This document shows, piece after piece, positions 53,101 through 63,839 of a DNA stretch of 64,000 bases. The translations under genes and the position numbers were made by a program. Location: assembly GCA_037974335.1 (NCBI GenBank), contig CM075729.1, forward strand, positions 110,714,437 through 110,778,436, written 5' to 3'. Under the pieces are notes generated by a model that saw nothing but the letters and a program-made list of their open reading frames with translations, did no database searches and had not been told where the DNA came from. Each line of letters opens with the position of its first letter. Position 1 is the stretch's first letter. Source of the DNA: Prionace glauca (taxonomy: Eukaryota > Chordata > Chondrichthyes > Carcharhiniformes > Carcharhinidae).

Positions 53101-56100
53101 GAATCTGACTGAGTAGGGTTCCATTCATAGATATGCAGGGTAGAATAGGTGTAGGGTGATGTGGCGGCGCGGGCTCGTTGGGCCGAAGGGCCTGTTTCCC
53201 GTGCTGGGTTGTTCTTTGTTCTTTGTTCTTTATGACTGAAGAATATAGGTGCTGGTTTTCATAAAACAGAAATTAGTTGGGAGGCAGTAAATAGGAGCAT
53301 TAATAAGCTGCTAGTAATTAAATAAATAGAGCAGTTCCGAATTAATGAACTACTTCAATATTTGCAAAGTGATGAAACAGCTGTTGATTTGTGATTAATT
53401 GTTAATTACATAGGGCCACGTTGAATATGTAGCTCATGGACAAACCATTCAGCTGTGACATGTTCCACAGTCCCCTTTGCCCATCTCTCTTCATTAAACC
53501 TGACGAGCACAGCTTTCTACTGCTCCGTACTGAATGTTTTTTTTTCTGAATCCCCCCGAAGTTACTCCTTGCTATTCATATTAACTGCCCCAAGTGGTTG
53601 TGAACTCCACATTCTATGACTTTTCCCCTGTACACATGTTTGGATTTATCAGTGACGGTACTATTTGACTGATACTTAATCTCAGAGCACCCGTCAGTTG
53701 GAGACATCTTCTCGATGGCCACCTTTACGAATGCCTTCATAATTTAACAGCTTCTGTAGATCTTGATATGGAGATGCCAGTGTTGGAGTGGGCTGGGCAC
53801 AATAACAAGTCTCACAGCGCCTGGTTAAAGTCCAACAGGTTTATTTGGAGTCACGAGCTTTCGGAGTGCTGCTCCTTCATCACCAGATTGACATTTCTGG
53901 AACTCTGCGCATGTGCAGTGGTCTCGATCTGTCAGACTCCCCATTTGCTGGCCAGACCAAGACCCCAGCACTGCTGTTCCTCTCATGACCCAATTGCGAC
54001 CCCCACAACAATTCCCGGGCCAGCCCTGATCCCCTCCCCATCCTGGAGCGCCCTGAAGTGCAGTCCATTCACATCCCCCCCACCCCTGCACTGGTGATTC
54101 CCACACCTCCCCCACCCTGGCTGAAACCCCTTTCCTGCTAACCCTGCCCTTCCTCAGCATCACCCCACCTCCCCCCCCCCCCCCCCCCCCCAGCTCCAGA
54201 AGCAGTGCCCCTGCTCCGGCAGATCACCGCCACCCCCCAGCCCACCCCGGTCGCTGCCCTCTCTCCATTCCATACCGATCCTGCCTGCAGAGTGGCAGCG
54301 GGACCCCCCCACCGATCACCCACCCCCAGGCCCACCCACAATAGGCCCCATCCCATTGACGCTACCCAAGCCTGATGGGCAATGTCAAGGTGCCCCATGG
54401 CCATTGGCACTTTACCCCTTGGCAGTGCCAGGGGGCACAGGCTGCCACTGTCAAGGGGCACCATCCCCCTGCCACCCGATCACCTGGGGGGCTCCAATAG
54501 CCCCCCCCCCCCCTTCATTCCAACGGCATCCCTCGCTAGTTCCCCGAACAGGGGGAGCTAGTGTAAACCCTGTCGGAATGAAGATGGTGGTTGCAGCTCG
54601 TGATGGGAGAATCGCGGTCAATGATTTGTCACATTGCCGTTAATGTCCCGCAGCTCCTTCATCTTCACATTGTAAGATTTTAGGCCAGGATGCCAGAGGT
54701 ACACAAAAGAGGCAGCAGGACATTGGTCTGTAATCTCAAAGTAGTTTATCAAGTCTGTTAAAAAGTAACAATTGAGAGAGAATGCATTCGCTAAATGTAC
54801 AGGACAAGTTTCTTATCGATGATAGGCGAGGGCAGCTCACTGATCCCAGAGGTGGAACTGATGATTGGCACGGACTGAGTTAACCTGAGTGCTTGTGGTA
54901 ATAACATTCTGCCCTCTAGAGGAAGTGTCAGGCAACTCTTCATTTGGATTTCTTCCCAGGTTCGTTGTCCATCTGACAGCGTTTGCCTGCTGGGGGCTTA
55001 CATGTGAAGGGAACTGCCCCTTGTTCACAGGATAAAATCCCTACAATGCAGAAGGAGGCCACTTAGCCCATCGAGTCTGCACCGACCATAATCCCCACCC
55101 AGGCCCTATTCCCGTAATCCTGCATATTTACACTGCTAATCCCCCTGACATTAGGGCAATTTAGCATGGTCAATCCATCTAACCCCCACATCTTTGGACT
55201 GTGGGAGGAAACTGGAGCACCTGGAGGAAACCCAGGCAGACACTGGGAGAATATGCAGACTCTGCATAGACAGAAACCCACGCCCGGAATCGAACCAATG
55301 CTTACCACTGTGCCACCGTGCCGCCCTTATTGTCTGGGTGCTTATTAGTGTACTTTACTGGACTTGTAATTTGCTAAGTGTTCAACCACATGCTGGAGAC
55401 AGCAAGCTACGTGGCCTTTATCTTTACCTGTCTTACTCGATGACTCCTTTGACTTTTTATGTTTTCTTTACACAGAAAGTTAGCTTCAAGTTTGATGCAA
55501 TTCTGAATATACCATTTATATATTACCCTTACATATCCTTCAACACAGTCCCCCCACAGTACAAAGATGTGCAGGTTAAGTGAATTCGTCATGATAAATT
55601 TTCCTCAGTGTATTCGAACAGTTGCCGGACTGTGGTGACTAGAGGATTTTCACAGTAATTTAGTTTCAGTATAAGCATACTTGTGACAAATAAATAAACT
55701 TTAACTTTAATAAAAGATCCTATTTCACACAGCCAGTTCTATCTCTGAAGTTTCCCTTCCTTGACTTCCCTATCTCCTTATCGGAGCATGACTGTGCAAC
55801 AATGTCTATTACAAATCCACTGAGCCAGTTTAATTAGACATCCTCCAGCCTGCTTAGAGGGAGTGCATTTCCATCCTCCCTTTAGCTCAGTCTCTGTTCC
55901 AGCTTTTCCAGTTGGACCACCGCCCATAACACAACTTCCTCAGATGCCACGTCATTTCAAAGAACAACACAGCACGGGAAACAGGCCCTTCGGCCCAACG
56001 AGCCCGCGCTGCCGTCCCATTGTCTCAGTGACCTATTCATGATTTTAGTCTATGCCTAATGTGTGAGGATCAGGGAGGTCCAATATAGAGACAATTTGTT

Positions 56101-58358
56101 ACCCAATCAATCAGCCTAAAAGCACATTTTTGGGATGTGGGAGGAAACCGGAGCACCCGGAGGAAACCCACGCAACCACGGGGAGAACGCGCAAACTCCC
56201 ACGGACACAGGCCCAAATCCATGTGTCCGCACAGCAACAGAGATAGTCTCTGAGCTGTCATGTTGCCCTCGAGATGGTCCAGTTTACGCACACCAACGAC
56301 ATGAAGCAGTAGGCAACTCCCGAAGCAACATCCAAGAGCAAAGGGACCTTAACAATACCAATCAGTTTTTGCATGTTCTTGGCATCACCCCTTTCCCTTC
56401 CTGCCAGGATACCCTCTAACCCTCATTTTTCACATTTTACCAACATTCCTCTGCCTCCTCCCTTTCAATCCCAGTGCAAACATACGTTCCTCTCACTCTG
56501 CTGCTTCTGTCTCTTGCATAGAAACACAGAAATACAGAGAAGAGGAGCAGGAGCAGGCCATTTGCCCATTCATGCTTGCTCCAACTTTCATCTTGTTCAT
56601 GGCTGATCATCCAACTCAAGAGCTTTCTCCTGCCTTAACCCCATTTCCTTTCATTCCCTTCGCCGCAAGTGTTATATCTAACTGCAATGAAAACATACAA
56701 TGTTTTGGCCTCAGTTATTTAATGTGCTAGCGAATTCTACCAGCTCCCGGAGTAAAGACCTTTCCCCTCCTTCCTGACCTCTGACCGTCAGAATGCTGGA
56801 TAATGCTGGAGGAAGTATTGTTGTCTATTCTTACTGATTGCGGTCTGTGGGTTCAGAAGTCCAGGATCCAGACACAGAAGGAGGAGCTGAGCCCTAGGCA
56901 ATGGAGTTTGGAGATGAGTTTTGTTGGGGTAATGCTGTTGAAGGCTAAGCTGTAGTCGATAAAAAGGAGCCTGACATCAGTGGCCTTCTTGTCCAAGTGT
57001 TGTAGGCCTGAGTGTATGGCCAGGGAAATTGTCTCTGCTGCGTCGATAAATGAACTAAGAGGCTGCAAGCTTGATTATAATATTGAGGATGATTGAATAT
57101 TCACTACCCTCCAGTCACCCCTCCCTCCCTTCCCCACCCTTCACACCCCTCCAGCATTAAATCGGAAAATGGTCAGACTTAGGCTGGGTTTATTGACCCT
57201 CCCCGTCCCTCCTCCCTGCCCTCTCACTGAACCTAAAAATGGTCAAATTTAGTTTGGATGAATTCACTCCACAACCAACTCCCCCCCACCCTCGTACCCA
57301 TCCTCCTTTCCAGTCCCCATTGAAGGCCAATATGTTTAATTCTTGGTTGTTCTTTGTTGCTGATTGATTGATTGCCCCTGACTCCAACAATCAGGCAAAC
57401 AGAATCTCTGCATGATATTTTCCGCTCTCATTTTTCTCTTACAGTTAACTTTGCTGCGATATTGATTCTGTCCCGGGATAGGTGCGGCCTCTCCACCTGC
57501 ACCACTCGTTACCTGGTGGCCATGGCGACAGCGGATCTACTGTTCATTATCTGTTCAGTCTTACTCTATCGGATCGGTCCTTATTATTTCCCTTTATCTT
57601 TCCTAGAAATCACTCCCGTATGTTGTATTATCTTTGTATTGCTTTTTGCAACCACAGAGTGTTCTGTCTGGTTCACTGTCGCTTTTACCTTTGATCGATT
57701 TGTGGCCATTTGTTGCCAGAAGCTGAAAACAAAATATTGCACCGAGAGAACCGCAACTGCCATTCTTTCAACAACCGGCATTCTGCTGTATTTAAAGAAT
57801 ATTCCCTTCTACTTTAGATTTGAACCCGAAGAAATAATTGACAATGTTCCCTGGCTTTGCAAAGAAAAGCAAAGCTATTATACTGATCCAGGATGGATGG
57901 GATTTGACTGGTTTGGAAAGGTTTTAACCCCATTTCTCCCATATGTTTCAATTCTGCTGCTCAACAGTCTGACAGTCAGATACATTTTAGTGACCAGTCG
58001 AGTCCGTAAAGGACTGAGGGGTCAGAGCAAGGGAGAGAATCACAGTGACCCAGAGATGGAAAGCCGAAGGAAGTCTGTGATTTTACTCTTCACCATATCC
58101 GGCAGCTTCATACTCATGTGGCTTCTATATGTTACAAATTTCTTATATTATACAACCACAGGAATGAATTCTGAATCTTACAGTGAATCTTTATATATCT
58201 TTGCAGAAGTTTCAGTTATGCTGGTGGATTTAAATTGTTGTACAAACACATTTATTTATGCAGCGACTCAGTCCAAATTCAGGGAGCAGTTAAAGCATAT
58301 AGTGAAATATCCAGTTTCATCAATTATTCAATTCTTTAATCAATCAAAGAACAACTGA
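50132..58358 (+). CDS. GPR139-like receptor, two exons, intact
   Basis: Exon 1 (50132-50195) and exon 2 (57445-58358) join in phase 1 to give 325 codons and TGA. It is a class A receptor, probably orphan, of the GPR139-like type that is expanded in fishes and sharks (family knowledge). Visible are IYYTILAVIGIP/VNFAAILILSRDRCGL (TM1), TRYLVAMATADLLFIIC (TM2), ECSVWFTVAFTFDRFVAICCQ (TM3 with DRF), a TM4/TM5 region with PYVSILLLNSLTVRYILV, RRKSVILLFTISGSFILMWLLY (TM6) and NCCTNTFIYAATQSKFREQLK (TM7). The 7.2-kb intron holds SINEs, LINEs and a Penelope-like fragment. AATAAA at 58457 and 58665 could end the transcript. The ligand is unknown; plasma membrane location is expected. Confidence 0.9.
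50318..50569 (+). mobile_element. CR1-like LINE 3' fragment, very young
   Basis: About 250 bp almost identical to 23493-23746 (I count about two or three differences), including the terminal ttatgttc repeats. Inserted about 120 bp after exon 1 of the GPR139-like gene, within its intron. Confidence 0.95.
50985..51293 (-). repeat. SINE family A
   Basis: From catagaatttccacagtaca to aaccactgtgctaccgtgcc, all body landmarks present. In the GPR139-like intron. Confidence 0.88.
51294..51873. other. unassigned intronic sequence
   Basis: About 580 bp with no recognised feature. Confidence 0.4.
51874..52740 (+). mobile_element. CR1-like LINE 3' fragment with 241-codon frame
   Basis: Starts at the RT catalytic box (SKFADDTKMAG) and runs through NPDKCKVMHFGRNNAERSY, LVRPHLEYCVQFWSPYYRK, RFTRMLPGMGGLGHEERL and LRVRGERYNLEMRRRFFTQ in one frame to a stop at 52599, then decayed 3' coding/UTR. 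A third CR1-like lineage. Confidence 0.9.
52785..53232 (+). repeat. SINE family C, full length
   Basis: 5' end ggtccacctcgtgtcaaacg, then cttcatgtcggtgtgtgtgc, a tRNA-like part with agctcagtgactagcactgc, the shared body, and a gttctttgttctttgttctt tail. It is a near-identical inverted copy of 35703-36150. Confidence 0.92.
53766..53885 (-). mobile_element. Penelope-like element terminal fragment with decayed hammerhead motif
   Basis: The plus strand has ggagatgccagtgttggagt and ggttaaagtccaacaggttt, the widespread end of Neptune/Penelope-like elements. On the minus strand, gtgatga-aggagcagcactcc-gaaa at about 53882-53856 has the layout of a minimal hammerhead ribozyme: CUGANGA box, stem-loop II, GAAA. 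The first box base is G in place of C, so activity is doubtful. Confidence 0.6.
53886..54660. other. GC-rich, C-run-rich sequence
   Basis: Contains poly-C runs (54171-54192 and 54500-54512) and proline/glycine-biased frames on both strands. No domain recognised; probably an unnamed interspersed repeat similar in wording to 45700-45850. Confidence 0.4.
54661..55026. other. unassigned intronic sequence
   Basis: About 365 bp without a recognised feature. Confidence 0.4.
55027..55327 (-). repeat. SINE family A
   Basis: aaaatccctacaatgcagaa to ccactgtgccaccgtgccgc; the box-B complement region (ggaatcgaaccaatgcttac) carries a short deletion. Confidence 0.88.
55550..55715 (+). repeat. SINE family B, 3' half
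   Basis: Starts at cccacagtacaaagatgtgc in the body and ends with aataaataaactttaac. The head is absent. Confidence 0.82.
55957..56330 (-). repeat. SINE family C
   Basis: aaagaacaacacagcacggg core, body and gacatgaagcagtaggc end. Shares with the 13050 copy a stretch (ctattcatgattttagtcta) absent from the other C copies, so the two form a subfamily. Confidence 0.88.
56515..56790 (-). mobile_element. LINE 3' remnant
   Basis: caggagcaggccatttgccc and catcttgttcatggctgatc in inverse orientation match the 3' end at 26229-26720. Non-coding. Confidence 0.6.
56820..57075 (-). mobile_element. Rex/L2-like LINE, reverse-transcriptase fragment
   Basis: Minus strand encodes HLDKKATDVRLLFIDYSLAF, then NSITPTKLISKLHCLGL and SFCVWILDF, the RT motif region of fish-type LINEs (VRLLFIDYSSAFNTI type). 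A short internal piece without its 3' end. Confidence 0.82.
57081..57444. other. intron sequence before GPR139-like exon 2
   Basis: C-rich short runs at 57110-57300, then the pyrimidine tract of the exon-2 acceptor. Nothing else recognised. Confidence 0.4.
57445..58358 (+). CDS. exon 2 of intact GPR139-like gene
   Basis: Acceptor catttttctcttacag, then VNFAAILILSRDRC through TM7 and a C-terminal tail ending NQSKNN. No frame break. The reading frame is open upstream through the acceptor to 57372, but that part is intronic. Confidence 0.93.
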
Positions 58359-58664
58359 GAAAAAAGCAAAAGAGGACCAATGTCATTATTCCATGAAGAT
58401 ATAATTTATCCACAGGCTTCCATCAATAGAATGACAACTGGAATTACCAAAAATGGAATAAATACCCAAGTCATGATAGAATATTGATGAGGTTTGGAGG
58501 GAATGAGAAGTGTCAAAGCACCCCCTCAGCACAATAGGAGGAAACAACAGCTACTGACAGTCCCCAACCTCAGCACATTCAATTCTCGTCTCCTCAGATC
58601 AGCTCAGAAAGAAAAATACATCTGGAAAAGCTAATTACCCCAAATACTGAAGTTTTCCTGTGTC

Positions 58665-58670
58665 AATAAA
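58665..58670 (+). terminator. candidate poly(A) signal, GPR139-like gene
   Basis: AATAAA about 305 bp after the stop codon, with another at 58457-58462. Either could serve; no transcript evidence is available here. Confidence 0.4.
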
Positions 58671-59424
58671 CCATAATGTATATTAACTAATTTAGGAATG
58701 TTTTGTTGATTCTCCTTTCATTCCCTCACTGAATTCCCTCCAGAAACCTTTGCTCCCTTCCTCCCTTCTGAATTCTGTTTTTAGTTGCACCAGCTCTATT
58801 CTAGGGCTTGTGCAGAGAGACGGAACCATGTGTGAGAGGGCAGAGGATCCGAATAGCCCAGCATCTCAGATCAACGGCTGCTCAGATGGATGGGGCCAGC
58901 TCTGGTTTTCAAGTTACTGTCAACTTTTTTGTCCATTGTTCTTTGTCCATTTCTTCTTTACATCGCCACTCATATAGAAACCAAAGGAAAATATACCCTT
59001 GATCTCTCTGCGGAAATCCACCATGAAAATTGAGAGGTACGGATGTAGTGCAAAACTGTTGTAATGGTTGTTCAACTGTGGTCCTTTTGAGTAATGGGAC
59101 AGATTAAAGGGACCAAGAGACCTCCCCTCTCTGAATTCAACATCATGTTCGACTCGAAACTTCGGTTCTACTTTTCACTCCATGCACTCTGCCAGGGTTT
59201 ATCCAACACTTCCTGTTCTTTAATTCAGATGTTCAGCCACCACAATATTTCCCTTCAACCCTTATGCTGTTGGATTAACTTTCAGATATCAAATGTGGTC
59301 AGAGATTTACCTTTTAGAGTAGTGCTAATGCGGGACTGAGAAAGAGGAATAGGGTGGAATCTTATGAGCACAATGTCAGTGTCAGTGGGGTGTTCCTGTC
59401 CAGCCAGACAAAATTGGCATTTGG
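58671..59424. other. unassigned sequence
   Basis: About 750 bp with no gene or repeat recognised downstream of the receptor. Confidence 0.4.
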
Positions 59425-59995
59425 AGGCATAGAGTCATAAAAGGTTAACAGTTTGGAAGCAGGCCCTTCAGCCCAATTTGTCCATGCTGCCCTTTTTGCA
59501 ACCACTAAGCTAGCCCCAGTTGTCCACTTTCGGCCCATATCCCTCTACATCCACTGTACACATGTAACTGTCTTGATGCTTTTTAAAAGACAAAATTGTA
59601 CCCGCCCTTACGACTAACTCTGGCAGCTTGTTCCATACACTCTACACCCTCGTGTGAAAAAACTACCCCTCTGGATCCTTTTGTATCTTTCCCCTCTCAC
59701 CTTAAACCTATGATCTTTAGTTTTAGACTCCCCTACCTTTGGGAAAAGATATTGACTATTGAGATGATCTGTGCCCCTCATTATTTTATAGACCTCTATA
59801 AGGTCACCCTCAGCCTCCTATGCTCCAGGGAAAAAAGTCCCAATCTATCCAAGCTCTTCTTATAATTCAACCCATCAAGTCCCGGCAGCATCCTAGTAAA
59901 TCTTTTCTGCACACTTTCTAGTTTAATAATATCCTTTCTCTAATAGGGTGACCAGAACTACATACAGTATTCCAAGTGTGACCTCGCTAACCTCC
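59425..59995 (-). mobile_element. CR1-like LINE 3' fragment (lineage of 19125)
   Basis: The 3' end complement (cataaaaggttaacagtttg, ccttcagcccaatttgtcca) is followed by a coding complement that closely parallels 19130-19640, such as actcccctacctttgggaaa and gacctctataaggtcac. Decayed and 5'-truncated. Confidence 0.88.
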
Positions 59996-60845
59996 TGTAC
60001 AACTTCAACAAGACAAGACACTTGAACATCTTGCCACATTTTCCAACCCCATCCCCACCCCCAACAGTCAGCCCGCAGACAGAAAGGGAGATTTATGGAG
60101 GGAAATCCAGCACATGGGACCGAGATCACGGCACATTTTTCATTGGAGCCTGGAGGAACTTGCTTTTCACTTGCAAAGCCTTTCACCACTTAGGTCATCC
60201 GAAAGTGCATTACGTTAGAATTTACAACACAGAAATAGACCATTCCACCCGGCTCATCCCTCTCAGTTGATTAGATTGTACTTGAATATCCTTGCACCCT
60301 TTTTTATTTCATCCGATCAGGATATCCTCCGATTCCTCCCCCCACCATCAGTTTTTCCAACATTTCCATTGAATTTGGGAAGGTTTTGGAATCCAGCTCT
60401 CCTGATGGTAGAGAATTCTATATTTTCCTGCACCCAGTGAGTTCCCAAAAACAACAGTGAGGCAACAACTGGATCAGCTGTGATTTTGTTTGAGGTGATG
60501 TGAATTGAGGTAGAATTATCATCCGGGACACCCAGAAGAAATCCCCTTTTCTTCACTCCCAATCGAGGGCACCAGACATTCGTTCCTCCTCCAGGTTCAC
60601 CCTTTCTCCACCCATCTCTCTATCTCACCCTCTCTTCCCTTTGTTGTCTCTCTCTATCTCTCTGCCTCTATTCTCCATGCGGGGGCCATTGGATCTTCCA
60701 TGTCCACTTTGAGTGTAGTTCAATGCCCTATCCTGAAAATTGCATTCAGATTACCATCAACAACAAGAGCAAGGTGCTATAACATACCTGAATAGTTATC
60801 AAACACACTTCAACACAAAGATAGAAAATAAGTTATTAGGACAGT
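59996..60845. other. unassigned sequence
   Basis: About 850 bp without a recognised feature, apart from a short pyrimidine-rich run near 60600-60670. Confidence 0.4.
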
Positions 60846-61024
60846 AGAATTCACAGAATCTAGAGTGCAGAAAGAAGCCAAATGGCCCACCGAACCTGCA
60901 ATGACAACAACCTCACACTGGTCTTATCCCCATAACCCCACCTATTTATCCTCCTAATCCCCCTGATGCTAAGGGGCAATTTAGTATCTCCAATCAACCT
61001 AACCCGCACACATCTTGGGACATC
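60846..61024 (-). repeat. SINE family A, 3' half
   Basis: ttcacagaatctagagtgca, taaggggcaatttagtatct and caacctaacccgcacacatc in inverse order; the head is absent. Confidence 0.8.
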
Positions 61025-61199
61025 AGTGCCAGTGGTAAAATGCTTACTCAAAATAGTTAGTTGGGAACAACATCCAGAAATTGGAAAGATATATGTAGGG
61101 GTATAAGGTGAACATTAATAACACGACAGCTGAGGCAACTGAAGACGTGGCAACCAATAGTGGAGTAATTAAAATCGGGATTGAGCAACAGATCACAAG

Positions 61200-61390
61200 T
61201 CAGGAACCATTGAGGTGGGAGGTATATGTGGGCTGGAGGAAGTTAAGGAGATAGGGAGGAATGTAGCTGGAGGAGGTTACAAAAATGGGGAGGAGTGCAG
61301 GGATTGGAGGATGTTACAAGCATAACGGGGGGTTTTAAGAGATTGAGATGGTTACAGAGATAAGAAGAGATGTCTTAAGAAGATTACAAA
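61200..61390. repeat. degenerate short tandem array
   Basis: Recurring ggaggaggttacaaaaatgg / ggaggatgttacaagcataa / gatggttacagagataagaa variants at about 30-40 bp spacing, roughly five units. Weak periodicity. Confidence 0.45.
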
Positions 61391-61419
61391 GTTTACATAT
61401 GGGCTATGAGCTTGGATTG

Positions 61420-62465
61420 GGGATTGGCTTACAGGCAGAAAGCAGAGAGTAGAAATAAAAAGGTCATTGTCACAATGGTAGGCTGTGGCCAATGGGGAAT
61501 TGTTGATGCAGTACGTGAGCCCCAGGTTTTCACATTTTCAATGATTTAGTAATGAGGACAAAATGTAAAATTTCCAATTTCGCAGACAACACAAAGCTAG
61601 GTGGGAATGTGTGCTGTGAGGAAGATTTAAAAAAGCTACAGGAAGGTTTGGGCAGAATTAGAAAGTGAACAAGAACATGGCAGATGGAATGTAATGGGGA
61701 AAAATGTGAAATAATCCATTTTGGTAGAAGGAACAGATGTTCAGAGCATTTCCTAAATAGTAAGAAATTAGAAAGTGTAGCTATACAAAGGGACCTGAAT
61801 GTTCTTGTCCGTAAGTCACTGAAGGGTAGCAGTCAGATGCAACAAATTATTAGGAAGACTTATGGAATGTTAGCCTTTAACACAGGATGATTTGAGTACA
61901 CGATTAATGAGGTCTTGCTTCAATAGAGTAGAAAATTGGCTACAAGGACCTGGACTCCTGTTTGCAATTTTCATCCCCTTACCTCAGGAGGAATATTATT
62001 GCCACAGAAGGAATGCAACCAGACTTGTTCAGGGGTTAACAGAACTGTCGGGCAAAGAAAGATTGGGCAAATTGGGCCTGTGTTCTCGAGTTTCGAAGAA
62101 TGAGAAGTAATCTCAATGAAATCTACAAAAATATTGAAAGGGATAGACAGGGTCAACGCAGATAAGGTGTTCCCCTTTATTGAGGAACCTAGCAAAAGCA
62201 TCCACAGTGACAAAATAAGGGGGATAATACTTAGAACCGAGATGAGACATTTCTTGACACAGATGGCTGTGAGTCTTTGGAATTCTCTACCTCAGAGAGC
62301 AATGGAAGCCCAGTCATTGTGTACACTTAAATTAGAGATTGATAGATTTCTCATTCAGAATAAAGTAAGGGTTATGGGGATTGTGGCATTGGAGTGTCCA
62401 GTCCCGCTTTTTTATTAAATGCTGAGCAGATTCAACAGGCTGAGTCCTGTTCCAATGTTCATGTT
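61420..62465 (+). mobile_element. CR1-like LINE, 5'-truncated and decayed
   Basis: Starts near an RT region (ggcttacaggcagaaagcag, SNFADNTKLGG-like coding words), then MECNGEKCEIIHFGRRNRCS, QMQQIIRKTYGMLAF, TEMRHFLTQMAVSLWNSLPQ and a 3' end near ctgttccaatgttcatg. Several frame changes. A fourth lineage by sequence. Confidence 0.85.
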
Positions 62466-62894
62466 TTTCAATATAGAAGATGGTCTTTGCTGGAGGAAGT
62501 CCAGAGATAGAGAGAAGGGATGAGTTCCAATGCAAACTGGATACAAATCTCAGTTTGTCCGTGTTGAGTTACTATGTAACTTAAAGTGAACAGAATAATT
62601 AATAAGTCTACTACATCACATATAATAGCCACATAGTTTGGCCATCCCCATCTCCTCTCTCCCTCTTGCACTTTTCTTCTAGACATTCTGTGTCCCTTTT
62701 ACTTCCCCATCTCTTCCTTCTCAGAAACGTTGTTCCATTTTCCTCAGCAATTCCCGATCCTAAATCCCCTCCAATTCCTCGTTAGCTATTTGCTCCCTCC
62801 TTCCTCCTCCCATTCTTCCTTCTCATTACCCCTCCAGATTTCCCCATCCACATCTCACCTCTCCCATTCCCCATTTCCATTCGCCATTTCCCCT
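62466..62894. other. unassigned, pyrimidine-rich sequence
   Basis: 62690-62900 is a C/T-rich low-complexity stretch. No gene recognised. Confidence 0.4.
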
Positions 62895-63425
62895 CTCCAT
62901 TCTGGTCACCCTATTATAGCAAGGATATTATTAAACTAGAAAGAGTGCAGAAAAGATTTACTAGGATGCTACTGGGGCTTGATGGATTGAGTTATAAGGA
63001 AACGTTGGATAGACTGGGACTTTTTTCTCTGGAGGTAGCAGGCTGAGGGGGTGACCTCAGAGAGGTCTATAAAATAATGAGGGGTATAGTTCAGCTAGAT
63101 AGTCAATATCTTTTCCTAAAGGCAGGGGAGTCTAAAACTAGGGGGCATAGGTTTAAGGTGAGAGATACAAAAGTGTCCGGAGGGGCAATCTTTTCACACT
63201 GAGGGTGGTGAGTGTCTGGAACGAGCTGCCAGAGGTAGTAGTAGAGGCGGATACAATTTTGTCTTTTAAAAAACATTTAGATAGTAACATGGGTACGATG
63301 AGTGTAGAGAGATATGGGCCAAATGCAGATAATTGGGATTGTCTTAGAGGTTTAAAAAAAGGGGGCGTGGACAAATTGGGCCAAAGGGCCTGTTTCCATG
63401 CTGTAAACCTCTATGACTCTATATC
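62895..63425 (+). mobile_element. CR1-like LINE 3' fragment (lineage of 19125)
   Basis: Begins near ctggtcaccctattatagca, then gtgcagaaaagatttactag, SVWNELPEVVVEADTILSFK and ERYGPNADNWD, with a 3' end ccatgctgtaaacctctatg. Same lineage as the minus-strand copies at 19125 and 59425. Confidence 0.9.
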
Positions 63426-63522
63426 CCATTCACAAACTGCATCCCCATCCTCAGTCACCTGGGCACGATCTGCCCCATAGATAATTACAGACCGAGAGAA
63501 CTCACACAAGTGGCACAGTGGA

Positions 63523-63838
63523 GGGTGGCACAGTGGTACAATGTTTAGCACTGCTGCCTCACAGGGATCTGGGTTTGATTCCCTGCTTGGGTCACTGTCT
63601 GTTTGGGGTTAACACATTCTCCTCCTGTCTGTGTGGGCTTCCTCTGAGTGCTCCGTTTTCCTCCCACATTCCAAAGATGTGCGGGTTAGGTGGATTGACC
63701 ACACTAAATTGCCCCTTAGTATCAGGGCAGCTAGCTAGGGTGAATACATTGGGTTGCGGGGGTAGGGCCTGGGTGAGATTGTAGTCGGTGCAGACTGGAG
63801 GGGCTGAATGGCCTGCTTCTACACTGTAAGAATCTATG
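63523..63838 (+). repeat. SINE family A
   Basis: Head gagggtggcacagtggtaca, shortened box-B area (gggtttgattccctgcttgg), body and tail ending aagaatctatga. Confidence 0.88.
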
Positions 63839-63839
63839 A

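Noticed and set aside
53768-54464. Proline- and glycine-rich frames
   Set aside because: Driven by C-runs and a GC-rich block; begin inside a Penelope-like fragment.
57372-57444. In-frame upstream extension of GPR139-like exon 2
   Set aside because: It is the intron pyrimidine tract and acceptor; exon 1 at 50132 supplies the true N terminus.
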